64,000 nucleotides of DNA from Amblyomma americanum (GCF_052857255.1 NC_135505.1:51563007-51627006), one strand, 5' to 3'; counted from the stretch's first letter, positions 46,330-58,367 are shown. Notes: generated by a model not told the origin, from the letters alone. Numbers and translations: made by a program.

Positions 46330-49290
46330 TTTCCTTTACACTAACATCAGAATGGTTGTATCTAAGGATGTTGCTATCCCTTCACTAATCGACTCATGCA
46401 CCGCAACACTAGTATCGCTGCTAACCGAAACATGGCTCGCGGATCTCATTCCTAATAAATCAGTTTTTATCAGCCAGACAACTTTTAACATCTTTCGATG
46501 TGACAGACCGTACCGTAGAGGAGGTGGTGTGCTCTTGGGGATAAGGGATGAATTGCTAACCGTGCCTGCGATGATTAGTTCTTTTGTGGAATGTGTGTGG
46601 GTTTCTTTTAAGTATTGTTCAACTGATGAAATTATTGGTGCTGTTTACCGTCCTCCTAATATGAATGATGGTTTTTCGCCTGAATTTATTCGAATTCTGT
46701 GTGAAATATTTACGCGTCTCCCTAACTGTATTTTACTCATATTTGGAGACTTCAACTACCCTAGTATAAACTGGTTCTCACAATCCGTCACAGCAAGTGA
46801 AACCGAAGCTAACATGTTTCTTCAGTCATGTCACTAGCACAACTTATTACCAATCCCACGCGTAGAACAACATGTACCGCTAACAATAAAGATTAATTAA
46901 AAATGACTTATGCCGATATTTGTTCGGACATTATTCATCTTGACGGTATTTTGGATCATGACGTAATAAGAGGTCGCATTAGCGGTTCTTTTAACGAAAG
47001 AAAACCACTGATAAACAAATCAGGTGCTACGAGCGAGCTAGCTATAAAAACATAGGTACCGAATTTGATTATTTCACCACCCAGTTCATGAATCAATATT
47101 TATTGCGCACTGTTTAGCATAAGTGGGATTTATTCAAGACAACTTTTAATAGACTTGTTCATGACTTCATGACTTCATTCCACTTATCACCATCCGATGT
47201 AGCAGCAGTGCACCATGGTTTAATCAGAAGTTGCACACTATGAACAATAAGAAAAGGCGATTTTACCGGAAGGCACTGAAAAATGGTCTTCTAAACGAGT
47301 GCAACAAAGATAAGGAATGTGACAAGGAGTACCAGTTACATTTAAAATCCACTCGACGCCAGTTTTTCAATCAAGACCTATTATCTCTGCTAGCCAACCA
47401 CCCTCGTAAGTTCTGGCGCGTCATAAATACTAGCTTTCATCCTGACATTTTGCTTAACGACGATAACGGCGTCATAATTAACGAGTCTAAATGTGCTCCA
47501 GTTTTTAATGACACTTTTCATTAGAATTCACGAAAGAAGGCTTTAGCTCATCCCCTGACTTAAATACAATCCATAACATTTGCATGCCTGAAATTGTGAT
47601 TACTGAAACAGGCATTTTAACTTTAATAAATAGTCTTACAATAATTAGTAGTTCGGATGACCTAGACTTTAACAATAAGATACTTAAGAGTACATCTCAA
47701 AGCATTTGCGCTGTGTTGTCCTGTTTGTTTCCTCAATCGTTATCGCACGGAATAATTCCTAAAGACTGGTGGATAGCCAAAGTAATACCTTTATTTAAAT
47801 TTAGGTGAGCTTTCCTCTCCACTGAATTATCGACCCATATAATTAACCAGCATCGTTTCAAAACTTCTCGAGCATATCATCCACAGCCAAGTCAATAACT
47901 ACATCGAAGATCATAACATTATTTTAAATTATCAGCACGATTTCCGCAACGAATTTTCAGGTGACACGCAACTAGCTGCCTTCGTTAATGACTTATAATA
48001 ATCACTTGACGGGGGCTTTAAGGTCGACGCATTGCTTCCAGATTTTTCAAAGGCTTTTAATCGGCTTCCTCATCTCAGATTTCTACTGAAACTAGCGCAG
48101 CTTAACATCCACCCTAGCGTGCTCGCTTGAATTAAAAACTTTCTATCATCTAGAACACAGTTCACCTCGGTTAATACTTCTAACTCTTCCTGTGCTCATG
48201 TGACACCTGGGGTCCCACAAAGAAGCGTGTTCGGACCTTTGCTTTTTCTAATCTATATTAACTGTTTACTTGCCTGTGTAACATATAAAATTCGACTTTT
48301 CGCTGATGACTGCGCAATTTACCGTAACATTACTAGTGACAATGACCGCCAATCCCTACAATCCGACCTGAACGCAGTAAGCTTATGGTGCTCATCCTGG
48401 TTAATGACATTAAACGTTTTTAAAACTAAACATATATCTGTCACTCTTCGTACAGATCGCATTCCTACAACGTATATTCTTAATTACAATACTGTAGAAC
48501 TAACCACAACATACAAGTAAATTGGCATGCAGATTCAGTTTGACCTAACATGGCATCACCATATCGGCCTCACCCTAGCGTCTGCTAACCACTCACTTGG
48601 TCTTCTTAAATGTAACCTCTGACTTGCCCCTATACACGCTAAAAAAACTGGCTTATATAACTGTAATACGCCCTAAAATTGAGTATGCTGCGAGCATTTG
48701 GGACCCTAAGCAAGCGTACATTATCAGTAACATCGAATCCTTGCAGAACCGTGCTGTTCGCATTATATGTCTGACTAATCACCCTTCACAAGTGTTTAAG
48801 CATTAAAAAAACGTGCCGAACTGGAAGATTTGTCATATCGCTGTAAACTCGCTTCTTTAACACTTTTCAATAAGCTTCATCACCACCACTCCCTGCGAAG
48901 CGATTTGCTTCATTCACCGCATGCCATCTTTCCACGCCGTGATCATTCTTTCAAAGTTAAACTCGTGAACTGTCATTCATCGTCTTACGCCAATTCAGTC
49001 ATTCCCCATACTATGGCTGAATAGAACAGTTCACCTTCAGTCATCTCACCAGAAACTGACGCCATAAAATTTCAACATTTTCTTCGCTGTGACGGAAATG
49101 TGTAAAATTTGCACTTTTTGTTTGTTCATTTTTCTTTTTTTGTGTTATGCCTTATGTTTAATGTTTTTTGCTATGGTTGTCAGTTTTTACTGAAATGTAT
49201 CGCGTTTATTAATGAGTGTCCGCCCCCCATTCCCTATGTAATACCCTCTCCTGGAGGACCTCTACGGGTAACGTCAATAAATAAATCTCT
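46330..49290 (+). pseudogene. CR1/L2/Jockey-group LINE ORF2 relic
   Basis: Endonuclease from about 46338 (LYTNIR, LTETWLADL, YRRGGGVLLGI, AVYRPPNMND, IFGDFNYPSINWF), then stops. The post-endonuclease region at 47231 contains KRRFYRKALKNG and FFNQDLLSLLANHPRKFWRV. RT follows in several frames: IIPKDWWIAKVIPLFK, LNYRPI, FSKAFNRL (motif A), GVPQRSVFGPLLFLIYIN (motif B, usual Gly-Ser altered), LFADDCAIYRN (motif C). The C-terminal part ends near 49022-49105. The 3' end is CAATAAATAAATC (about 49275). At least eight stops or shifts; ORF1 is absent, so it is 5'-truncated. Confidence 0.8.
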
Positions 49291-49319
49291 CAAAAGGAAA
49301 GTTCAAAACCCCTTGCTAG

Positions 49320-49440
49320 TGTTTGCCCACGAGGCTGAAACTTGGAAGCTAACGAATAAACCAAAAAGTAGCCAAGGGCTGTACAATGAGCTACGGAAAA
49401 ACAATAAGTCTAATGTAAAAAGGACAAGAAAAATATGTAT
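49320..49440 (+). pseudogene. short RTE/BovB-type RT relic
   Basis: GAGGCTGAAACTTGGAAGCT encodes EAETWKLTNK, close to the YG-x-ETW-LT signature, and GAGCTACGGAAAAACAATAA aligns with the AMERKM-coding stretch of the relic at 22221. Very decayed. Confidence 0.4.
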
Positions 49441-49765
49441 AAGAGAACATGAAATAATGACATCTCAGTGCATTAAGATTAGAAAATAGACATGGGTGAA
49501 ACATGCAGTATTTAGCATGGTGTCTTTGAGTGACTTTCAAGGCAAGGCAAACGTAGTTAAAGTTAGTAGAGAATCTGTTGCAGTAACGAAGCAAAGTTTG
49601 CTGGTATCAGGGCAGCCACGCTAGTTGCAAAGGAGAGGTGATTGGAGATAGAGGGCACATGTTGTGCAGCGGGATGGGACGGCATCTTACAATCTTTCGA
49701 TAGCAAGATGTGCAATTTCAGCACTTTTTGGCTATAGGAGCAGTAATTATTTTTCTGTTTTGCAG

Positions 49766-50127
49766 ATATCAGCGATGGTGACATTGGGACTCAGGAGAAC
49801 GATGCTGCTGGCCTTCAGGAACAAAGTGAGCGTAAGCGTGTGCAATTTTTAAGCCCTAGTTTGCACTTAGTAGCTCGGCTGAAGAAGAAAATTGCTTCCC
49901 TGAGCCCATGTTCACGCTTCGATCTCTCGCGGTATTGATCCTTTGAGGTGCTCAACAATTGGCCGAGGCAGCGGAAGCGGATGTGATGCTGAGCTCCACT
50001 GCTAAGCGTCGTCGGACCAGCCTTGAAGACAGTGAGGTATACGTGATTACGAGAGTACACCTAATTTGGCATTCCTGTTTTTTGCTGCATAGCTACTGAC
50101 AATGCAGATGAGGCTGCAGTGTCTTGA
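49766..50127 (+). CDS. candidate host gene, three 3' exons (49766-49831, 49948-50031, 50093-50127)
   Basis: Exon 1 follows a strong acceptor (TTTTTCTGTTTTGCAG) and ends before GTAAGC. Exon 2 (84 bp) follows CCTTTGAG and ends before GTGAGG. Exon 3 follows TTTTTTGCTGCATAG and reaches TGA at 50125-50127. Phases agree at both junctions (one leftover base joined to two). The product tail is acidic with Ala, Gln and Glu runs (DISDGDIGTQEND, LAEAAEADVM), a basic nuclear-localisation-like AKRRRTSLED, and an acidic end (DNADEAAVS). I do not recognise the protein. Upstream exons were not found and may lie beyond the LINE at 46.3-49.3 kb. Support is from splice signals and phase only. Confidence 0.45.
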
Positions 50128-50371
50128 GACACACCATTGCTTGAAGAAGTGCTCATGGCATTTATATAATTTAGATGTACACAGCTGTGATCAAATGCAG
50201 CAGCTAAAATGTTTATTCTTTTTAACGAGCAAAATTATATTTACAGACATCGTCTGAGTGGGATGGTGATGACTTCATTGGTGCAGTTTTGTTCCCAAAG
50301 TTCCAAGGCATTTTATTTTTTATATAAACAGTTCACACTACTGTGGCACCGTTCAGGCTTTTTACCCGCAG

Positions 50372-50457
50372 ATGCAGACGATGCCAGTGCCGCAACTGCT
50401 TCTGCTTCTTCAACCAATCAAAGAATGCTTGCGAGTCTCTCCAGAGATCAGAATTAG
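50372..50457 (+). CDS. candidate alternative terminal exon of the same gene
   Basis: After GGCTTTTTACCCGCAG the frame entered with two bases completing the codon left by exon 2 reads DADDASAATASASSTNQ... and stops at TAG 50455-50457. It has the same phase and a similar Asp/Ala/Ser-rich character as exon 3 at 50093, so it may replace it by alternative splicing. Confidence 0.35.
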
Positions 50458-52280
50458 AATATTTGCCCTGCTTTATGCTTCCTACATACTCTGCGTACGG
50501 TTTCGATTCAGTAGTTTTGCATATCTGTGCAACTGAAGATAGAAAAAGACAGCCTCATTTCTTTTCTTGTTTATCCAATATTTGTTCAAATATAACAAGA
50601 AATTACATTATGAGTTTTTCAAATGAAGACAAAAACACATTTGCTTCAATTTTTTAACAGAACCAACATGCACCGAAACTTTTTTGTACAGCTACTAGCC
50701 ATGTAGTCAATATGAAAACAAATTTCACTCTGCTTTATATGCCATTTTTCTGCTGAGCTTCCTTTTTGATCTGTTCTGCATCTCTCTCAGTGAAGTACTT
50801 TCTACAACTGTCCACCTCACACAGCTATGCCACGATGTAGCGTCCCGGTGATGCACGAAATACCTTGGGATGTCACCGGGTATATCAAAGGGCATCAATT
50901 TGGGCTACGCTCCCGTGACTGAATATGAGTGCTCCGTCCGAGATGGCAGTTATAGTTCGGATGTGTGTCTGGTAACTAAGGCATTCTTTGGTCTACATTC
51001 CAAAACTGCATGGTTAAATGACTCGTATATATTTTGGCATCTCCTGAAGAAACACTATTCTAGAAGCTTCGGTTGCGCATTGCGCTGCTTGCTGGGGAGC
51101 AGGATTTGTGGTGTGAAGAATTGATTTAGGCGAGTACCTATGCAGGAAAGGCTTATTCGTCATTTCGCGCTTGTCAGCACAGCAGGTGCCTCAGTCATTT
51201 GAACACAGCATTTGACAGGCATTACCGTTGATAGGCAACATGTGGGAATACCTGAGCCAAACAACCTTACACATACTTCCTATGCGCCTGCTAAAAAGCT
51301 AAAGAAACGTTTAAATATATCCATACAAAAGCGAGGTCTTACGCCTCACGTGAGGCAAAAATGGCGCAGGGTAAAGCGTCTCAGCACTGAATAAAACATG
51401 CATAGTGTCTCTCTTGCATTGCCTGGAGGCTAATAGATTAACTGTGTTTATGATTTTTCCAGTGTTTATTTTGACATTGTTTTTCCATGGCGGAAATGTA
51501 AGCTTGGAAAAAATCTTTCCCGGCTCTGTTAAAGGGCCGAAAAGCATCCGAGATGCTGAATAATATTCATGAAGGTTTTGGAATTTGATGTTAGTAGAAA
51601 AACCAAAAATCGTTTTTTTTTCCTGCACTTTAGTCTTTTCTGCATCTTGGATGAACACGAGGTGGTTCATAATGATGCGGGGCTCTCAAGTATGGCATAT
51701 CTCATGGCCCATTTGTTGCTTTCGAATGTTAAACCCAAATATCATACCATTCCATACATAATATGTGCTCTCCCTATAAGGGGCAATGCCAAGCTGCTTC
51801 AAATGACGCAAGTGCATGCCAAGTGCCCTTCTTTTCATTTGTATTCTCCTAGCTATTCACTGCCATGGTTCACCTCTAGGGTCATTACTTGAACAAAATA
51901 GATGTACTCTCTTAAAATATACAATACTTCGTTGCCTATCTTCAACTATTTATCCCTTGCGAAATAGCTGGACGTGACTCCAGCTTTATTCTGCTTGAAT
52001 GTTGAGGCCCTGAGTCTTGCACGAGAACTCCTTCTGAGTTTCGTCGCTGGCCAACATCAGCAAATCAAAGGTTCCTAGGATTTCTTCTATTAATTTTTCT
52101 CCCAAGTTCATGCCAGTCGAATTCTTTGACTCTTGTAAACATGCAGTGTATAGCATCAAAGAGCTTGGTCCCCTTACTCTACACCCTTTCTAATTGGCAT
52201 TTCGGTACATCACTAAACACCGCAGACCTTATTGTTCACTTTCCTCAACACTCATTCTTTCTTTTTATGGTGGAGAATTG
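50458..52280. other. no gene recognised
   Basis: Possibly 3' UTR of the preceding candidate gene. An 84-codon ATG frame at 50870-51124 and a 107-codon frame at 51569-51892 have no known domain. Nothing else seen. Confidence 0.3.
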
Positions 52281-52354
52281 TGGCGGCACTAGGATTTGAA
52301 CCGTAGGCCTCCTGCACGCGAGGCGGATGGTCTACCTCTGCGCCACTGCGGCAT
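52281..52354 (-). tRNA. tRNA-like sequence or pseudo-tRNA
   Basis: On the minus strand TGGCGCAGAGG (A box, 52346-52336) and GGTTCAAATCC (B box, 52302-52292) are spaced as in a tRNA, with a CCGCCTCGCGTGCAGGAGG anticodon-arm-like stretch between. The acceptor strands and T stem pair poorly, so I read it as a decayed tRNA or a SINE head, not a functional gene. No SINE body follows. Confidence 0.45.
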
Positions 52355-52744
52355 CCACTGAGCTGGCCACTATAGTGGCCACTGTACTGCTCCCTGAATG
52401 CCTAGTGGAGTCACTAGTGCTCATCGATATGAAGCAGTAATGAGAGAACAAGTGTAGCAGACAAATTTTATTCAAACACAGCACAAAGCTATCATACGTA
52501 TGCTATTAGCAAGTGTTGTCAAAGTAAAGTGATGCGACTTGCTGTCTTTAAGTGTGCTTGTTTGCAGAATCCTTATGTATTGCATTGCCAGGAACATTTA
52601 GGCAGTGCAAACTTAAATACGTATGTGGCCAGTGTTTGGACAAAAAAACTTTCTTTAGTAGTGAAATGATAATTGTGCATATTGCCCCACTGCTCACATT
52701 ATGCGAGCGCCGCCATGCGGCCGAGCGGCATTACTGGGCTCGTG
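52355..52744. other. no gene seen
   Basis: Short frames only, up to the 5' truncation point of the next LINE. Confidence 0.3.
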
Positions 52745-54986
52745 TGGGAGCGAAGAAGAGATTTTAATTCGCACCACAGTGCCTGGGATAGTCGCTCTGA
52801 CTCCTGCGGCCAGCTTCTGTGGTCCTGGATGTCAATGAATGCAGTGCGCTGCTGTAATTCCGGAGCAGTAACCTTTATGCGAGGAGGATCCCGTTCAATC
52901 ATAGATTTAACATTAGCATCTCGTGGGGTTGGCGTATCTGCATGGTCAACTGAAGACTCAGGTACATCTAGTGACCACTTTCCAATAACCTTTTCTATTA
53001 TATCCTCGCCTATCAAAAAAGGTGGTGCAACCATGAAATTTCTAAACCACATTATGTACAAAAAATTGATATCTGCCTCACTCCCCTCCATAGTTAGCTC
53101 AGGTCGAGCACAAAGAGCTCAGCGGACAATTACCTTTCTGCAAGATGCTGCTGAGAGCTCTGTATTCTCGGTGTGCACTACTGCTCCTGCCAGACAGCCG
53201 TCTCCTTGGTTGACGGAGGAGTGTGAGAAAGCTTATCGTCGTAGAAAAGCAGCCTGGAAAAGCGTTTCCTATAATCAGAGCCCAGCTAATTGGATAAATT
53301 ATAAGTTCTTCTCTGCATGTTTCAAAAGAACTGTTTAAAAGGCAAAGGAGGATTATAATCAAAATTTAAACACGTATCTCTCAAAACCCCAGAATAAGAA
53401 GGCTCTCTATAGATTCATGGCGCAGAATAACAGCTCTCCGGCCTCCAATCGCATAAGGTCAATGGTAATGTCTCCGCAGTAGGCTAAGCAAAACCTTGAA
53501 CACATCGCGCAGGGGCTGGCCTTACATTTCCAGGTACAGAAAGCAGAACCTTTGCACACTCTCACCCCCAGCTCGGACTATCCTGAGGTCGACGTGTCGG
53601 AGCTCCTGCAAATTGTTTCCTCGATGCACTCTGCTGCTCCGGGATCTGACGGGATTACTGTGGGCATGTTAAAGATTTTAGCGCACGACTTTTCAACTCA
53701 CCTTCTAGATATTGTAAATGCGTCATTGGAAACCTCTTGGATTCCTCACAGTTGGAAAATTGCGAAAATAATTTTACTTTTAAAAAATGCAGACAATGAA
53801 TTTCAATTAGACAATATTCGGCAGATTGCTTTAACCTCAAATTTAGTAAAGCTAATAGAAAGAGTAGTACACAGTCGCCTCACAAAGCATGTTCATCATA
53901 TTAACGGCCTCAGCCCCGCACAGATAGGCTTTCGTCGCGGTTGTTCCATATAGTCCGCGCATGTGGATCTCGAGAGCCGAATAGGACTCTATGCGCCAGA
54001 GAGAAGTTTCGGCCTTGGTGACGCTTGACGTTGCGAAGGCCTATGACAGCGTGGAGCACACAGTCCTCATTAACAAGCTTTCTCAACTACAACCACCACA
54101 TTACCTCTACGCCTGGATTTGTGAATTTCTAAAAGATAGATTTTTCTTCTGTACAGACGGATCTTTTTGTTCTAATACCTATGGTCAATCAAGTGGTGTG
54201 CCGCAAGGCTCTGTTCTTTCTCCGCTGCTTTTCAACATATTAGTTCGGGACATCCCCATTCATCCTAACGTTACAGTTTATGTATACGCAGATGATATAG
54301 CTTTTTTCGCATCAGCAAAGGATATTCATGTGCTCTACGGGTATTTGCAGGCATATCTGAATGCCCTTGAAGTTTGGTTGGACCAAATCAATTTATCACC
54401 TAATGTCAGCAAATGTGGCGTGCTGGTATTTCCACCCGACGCTCCAATGTACATCTCGCTAGCCTACCGCTCCACTCCAATTTCGCAGGTGGAGTCGGTT
54501 AAATACCTCGGTGTTACTTATGACCAAAATTTGGACTGGCGACACCATATTAAGATTAATGTTATTAAAGGGGAACTTGCACTGGGCCGTTTGACCCGAG
54601 TTGGCAATAAAAAGTTTGGCATGCGTCGTGACACGCTACCGTTGCTCTATAAGGCTTACATGAGACCGATTCTGGAATTTGGTTGCCCCTTGTTCTCTGG
54701 TAGCGCGACCTACAAGCTGCAGCTATTAGCCTTACTGGAAAGACGTGCCCTACGGCTATGCCTCAGGCTCCCAAAATCAGCTTCCAACGCTGTCCTTTAT
54801 CTGGAAGCCCGTATCCCCAACCTCTATTCCCGCTTCCAACTTCTAACAGTGCGTACTTTCCTCAAGTCATTTGACCCGGCCCCAGGCGTTAGCATTCCAA
54901 TTTTTGTATCCCAACCACACCTTTTTTGCCTAATCACTGGCCACGTTATCAGCTTCCGCAAGTTAGGTTCACACAGAATCTGTTAG
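52745..54986 (+). pseudogene. I-type LINE ORF2: endonuclease C-terminus and RT
   Basis: 5'-truncated copy starting inside the endonuclease at RDFNSHHSAWDS, then SIIDLTLAS and SSDHFPITF. The linker has PSPWLTEECEKAYRRRKAAW. Stops at 53336-53338, 53479-53481 and 53951-53953 (TAG) interrupt. RT is well preserved: APGSDGITVGML, LVTLDVAKAYDSVEH (motif A), SSGVPQGSVLSPLLFNIL (motif B), VYVYADDIAFFAS (motif C, about 54290), VESVKYLGVTYDQNLDW. A frame change near 54930 moves into the RNase H frame. Confidence 0.85.
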
Positions 54987-55987
54987 CTCCGCTTCAGGTT
55001 GATCTGATCTCCTTGCAACGAGTTGCTGACACGCAGGCTGATCCCGTCTTCTATTACGACTTTATTTTCCCGTCCCATGCGAAGCATATGCCCGCACATA
55101 CCCTAAATGGTCTTCTTTCTGAACACCTACAGAATTTTCCACATCATACTGTTCTCTCCACTGATGCCTCCGGCAGCTGTGAGAAGGCGGCGATTGGCAT
55201 ATATTCGCAGGATCTATCTTGGAGCTACTCCGTTCGTATCCCCGATTATACTCCTATATTCTTCACAGAGTTTTTGGCCATTGGTTTGGCTCTTCTAAAA
55301 ATTCCCAGACATGTCGCACGGCTTCTTATTCTTACAGACTGCCTTTCAGTTATTGTCTCTCTCCAAAATTCGGAAAAATCTTTCTTGACTCGCTCACTTG
55401 GGTTGTTTGTTCCGAGCACAGTGCGTGAGATCCGTTTGGTCTGGGTACCTGGGCATTCAGGCGTCTATTTTAACGAGGTGGCTGATTTATTGGCAAGGTC
55501 AGCTCTCAGCGCACCTGTAATATATCCCGTCCCTCACCTCATTCTGTTAGCAGCTTCACGTTTCCAGCGGTTCCAACATATTTCAGCCACTTTGAGTGAT
55601 CCGTTGCTCAATACCGTGGACTTTCAACACCTAAAGTACCCTTGGAATATCCGGTGGTGTAAGTCAAGGCTTTGTGAAGTGTCCATGACACTCCTGCGAT
55701 GTAGAATCCCTCACTTAAACTTGTACTTCTGCAGGTGCGGGTTCGCTGCGACAAACCTTTGTGTATCATGTGTGCAAGTTGAATCAATCGATCATTTTCT
55801 CCTCTCTTGCCGGCGGTTCGCTGTTCAGAGAAAGCAGTATCTGGAGGTTCCTCTTTCGAGACTAGGACTGCCTCTGTCTCTTACAGTTCTTCTATCGTTC
55901 GGTGCGAGTGCCAAGGGATTCCCGTTAAGCAGTGTATGCGGCTACCTTCACGATTACATAAGTGCAACTAATCGATTATCTTGTTAG
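54926..55987 (+). pseudogene. I-type LINE ORF2: RNase H and C-terminal zinc knuckle
   Basis: Continuation of the same ORF2, uninterrupted to its stop. RNase H catalytic residues are visible: LSTDAS (Asp), FFTEFLAIGLAL (Glu), LILTDCLSVI (Asp), VWVPGHSGV...ADLLAR (His/Asp). A CCHC-like C-terminus follows (CRCG...LCVSCV...DHFLLSC). RNase H after RT places the element in the I group in the broad sense. It counts as a pseudogene because the upstream part is truncated and broken. Confidence 0.85.
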
Positions 55988-56233
55988 CTATATACAAAAT
56001 TCTTTCGCATGTCCAAAAAAGGCTAGATTGATTCTAGTCCGGATGACTCATAACTCTTGAATTCATTTTATTTTTCCCAATTTTATTATTTTTTTATCTT
56101 GATTCAGTCTTCTGACGTTTCCTTCCCCGCGCAAATGCTTCATTGGCATTCTACTCTATACCTCGGCCAATCCCCCCACGTGGGTATGTGCCATATTACT
56201 TGAGGAGAAGAAGAAGAAGAAGAAGAAGAAGAA
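55988..56233 (+). other. LINE 3' UTR with (GAA)n tail
   Basis: No coding; CACGTGGGTATGTGCCATAT precedes AGGAGAAGAAGAAG... (eight or so GAA units, 56205-56233). The tail abuts sequence that appears to be the 3' part of a gypsy LTR. Confidence 0.65.
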
Positions 56234-56309
56234 CGCGCGCTGCTGGGTTTCTGGTCTTCGGATTAAAAAAGCCCCTTTTCGTGCCGCCCTACGTTTGTCG
56301 GCGAAATTT

Positions 56310-56326
56310 TGGTGGAGCCGCTGGGT
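56310..56326 (+). promoter_or_regulatory. primer-binding site
   Basis: TGGTGGAGCCGCTGGGT begins just after the presumed LTR end and starts with TGG. The upstream LTR is cut short by the preceding LINE, so its length is unknown. Confidence 0.55.
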
Positions 56327-56466
56327 ATCGTTCCATGAACGCTCACCCCGAGGGCAACTCTGACGCTGATCAGTGACGCTTGGACACAACACCCGTCCAC
56401 AAAGCAAGCCGCCGCCTGCGAGGCCTACAACCTGAGTGTCAGCCACTGACGAGGCCGGTGCGTACC

Positions 56467-57723
56467 ATGACGTCTACTACAGGCAGTCAGACAGGCCAGC
56501 CTTCCGGCACTGTCCCGCCCGTTGTAGTTCTCACTCCTCGCTCACCACCATCCTTCCACGGCTATCGGTTTGAGGACGTCGAGGACTGGTTGTCCAGCTT
56601 TGACCGTGTGGCCACTTTTAACCAGTGGGACGACGACCGAAAACTACGAAACGTCTATTTCTCGTTCCAATACTCTGCGAAGACATGGTTCGAGAACCAT
56701 GAGGCATCCTTTACGAACTGGGAAGCGTTCCGCCGTCAGTTGCTGGCTACCTTCAGCACAAACGCACGCAAGGAAAATGCCGAACTCGCCCTTCGCACCA
56801 GGTCACAGCAGGCGAACGAAAGCGTCGCTATGTTTATTGAAGACATGGCACGTCTTTTCAATCGGGCTGACCCTGCAATGCCAGAGGCTACCAAGGTGCG
56901 CCACCTCATGCGTGGTGTGAAGGAGCAGCTCTTCGCTGGCCTCATACGCGACCCACCAAGAACCATCGCTGACTTCGCTAAAGAAGCCACAGGCATGGAA
57001 CGTTCCTTACAGGAACGCAGTGCGCAGTACGGTCGTCCGGGAAGTGTTGCGGCCAGCAACTATTGTGCGTCCCTGCCAGTCACCGGGGACGAGGCTCTTC
57101 GGGAGCTTGTGCGGAGTGTAGTTCGCGAAGAACTGCGCAACGTCCGCTTAGATGCTCCACCTGCCAGTGTTGCAGCTGTAGCCGATGCCGTCCGCGAGGA
57201 AATTCGTCGAGCAGTCCAGCCACCACCGGCACCACAGCCGGAGCCGTACGCCAGCAGCTACAACGAAGCCCTACGGACACCGCAGCCGGAGCCTTACATC
57301 ATGAGCTACAGTGAAGCTCTGCGGAGACCTGCGCCAGTTCCACATGCGTTCCGCCCTGCTGCCGAACAAACGCAGGGGTACTTTCCCTCCGCCGAGCTGC
57401 GTGACCCGCGCCCTGTTCGAAAAGCTGACGTGTGGCGCACACCCAACAACCGGCCACTATGCTACCACTGCGGGGAGCCCGGTCATATCCTCCGCAACTG
57501 CCCCTACCGGCGGATGGGATTAAGAGTATTTCCACCGAGCGCACCTCGACCGCGCTATGGTGAGAGACCGCGAGACATTGAGCAGTACCTGGCCGATAAT
57601 GGGCTGCCCTCAACGCCTCCACGACGCCAGTCTAGGTCGCCGTCTCCAAGACGAGTTCCTCCACCCAGTCATGCACCATCATCTAGCCAATTCAGAGGCA
57701 CGCCTCCCCGCCGGGAAAACTGA
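56467..57723 (+). CDS. gypsy gag polyprotein
   Basis: Structural protein forming the retrotransposon particle. 418 codons from ATG 56467. Residues about 30-190 form the capsid domain (FHGYRFEDVEDWLSSFDRVA, WFENHEASFTNWEAFRRQLL, MRGVKEQLFAGLIRDPP), with a proline-rich linker containing a PQPEPY repeat. The CCHC knuckle CYHCGEPGHILRNC is at about residues 332-345, and the tail is Arg/Ser/Pro-rich (SRSPSPRR). The frame also opens upstream, but no earlier ATG is in it. The pol frame overlaps the last 37 nt in the -1 frame. No internal stop; intact. Confidence 0.9.
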   Translation: MTSTTGSQTGQPSGTVPPVVVLTPRSPPSFHGYRFEDVEDWLSSFDRVATFNQWDDDRKLRNVYFSFQYSAKTWFENHEASFTNWEAFRRQLLATFSTNARKENAELALRTRSQQANESVAMFIEDMARLFNRADPAMPEATKVRHLMRGVKEQLFAGLIRDPPRTIADFAKEATGMERSLQERSAQYGRPGSVAASNYCASLPVTGDEALRELVRSVVREELRNVRLDAPPASVAAVADAVREEIRRAVQPPPAPQPEPYASSYNEALRTPQPEPYIMSYSEALRRPAPVPHAFRPAAEQTQGYFPSAELRDPRPVRKADVWRTPNNRPLCYHCGEPGHILRNCPYRRMGLRVFPPSAPRPRYGERPRDIEQYLADNGLPSTPPRRQSRSPSPRRVPPPSHAPSSSQFRGTPPRREN

Positions 57724-58351
57724 AGACGGCGTCCTCTGGGGGTTGGCCCGCCGCTACCGCTGACAGTGAACAGCCTCCATCCGACGATTTTATGCGACGA
57801 CCCCACCCGCCGACCTTAAAGACGATCCCACCGCCGACCTCACCGACGACCTCAGTGACTACCCCATCGACGACGGCACCAAAAACCTCGCCGACAAATT
57901 GTCAAACAATTGTTTCCGCCGCCGAAATTCTTGTTGCCGCCGATGGCTATGACGTATCTGCACTCGTCGATTCCGGAGCCGACTTTTCTGTCATGAGTAG
58001 TAACCTAGCCGCAACCCTCAGAAAGGTTCTAACACCTTGGCATGGGCCGCAGATACGCACAGCTGGCTGCCATGTGGAAACGCCGGTTGGCGTCTGCACC
58101 AGCCATATAAAGATCCGCGGTGCAACTTTCACTGGCTCTTTCGCCGTGCTACGAGAGTGCTCTAAAGAACTGATTCTCGGCATAGACTTCCTTAAAGAGT
58201 ATGGGGCGGTCATTAACGTGCACGAGAAATTGGTATCGTTTTCGACACAGCGAGCCTTTGATACCGACCCCGAGCCGCACAGAGCACCATTACGCATCTC
58301 TGATGACCACACAACGATACCGCCGAGAGCAAGCAAGTTTGTCACAGTCCA
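57687..58351 (+). CDS. gypsy pol N-terminus: aspartic protease, interrupted downstream
   Basis: The pol frame opens after TAG at 57684-57686, overlaps gag by 37 nt in the -1 frame and has its first ATG at 57792. A Thr/Pro-rich linker is followed by the retropepsin core: ALVDSGADFSVMS (active-site DSG intact), SHIKIRGATFTGSF and ELILGIDFLKEYGA (the I-L-G-I-D partner). It ends at TIPPRASKFVTV, where the CR1 element is inserted. Expression as a gag-pol fusion by -1 frameshifting is likely from the overlap, but I see no classical slippery heptamer. Confidence 0.85.
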
Positions 58352-58367
58352 TGGGTGATGGTTTGAT

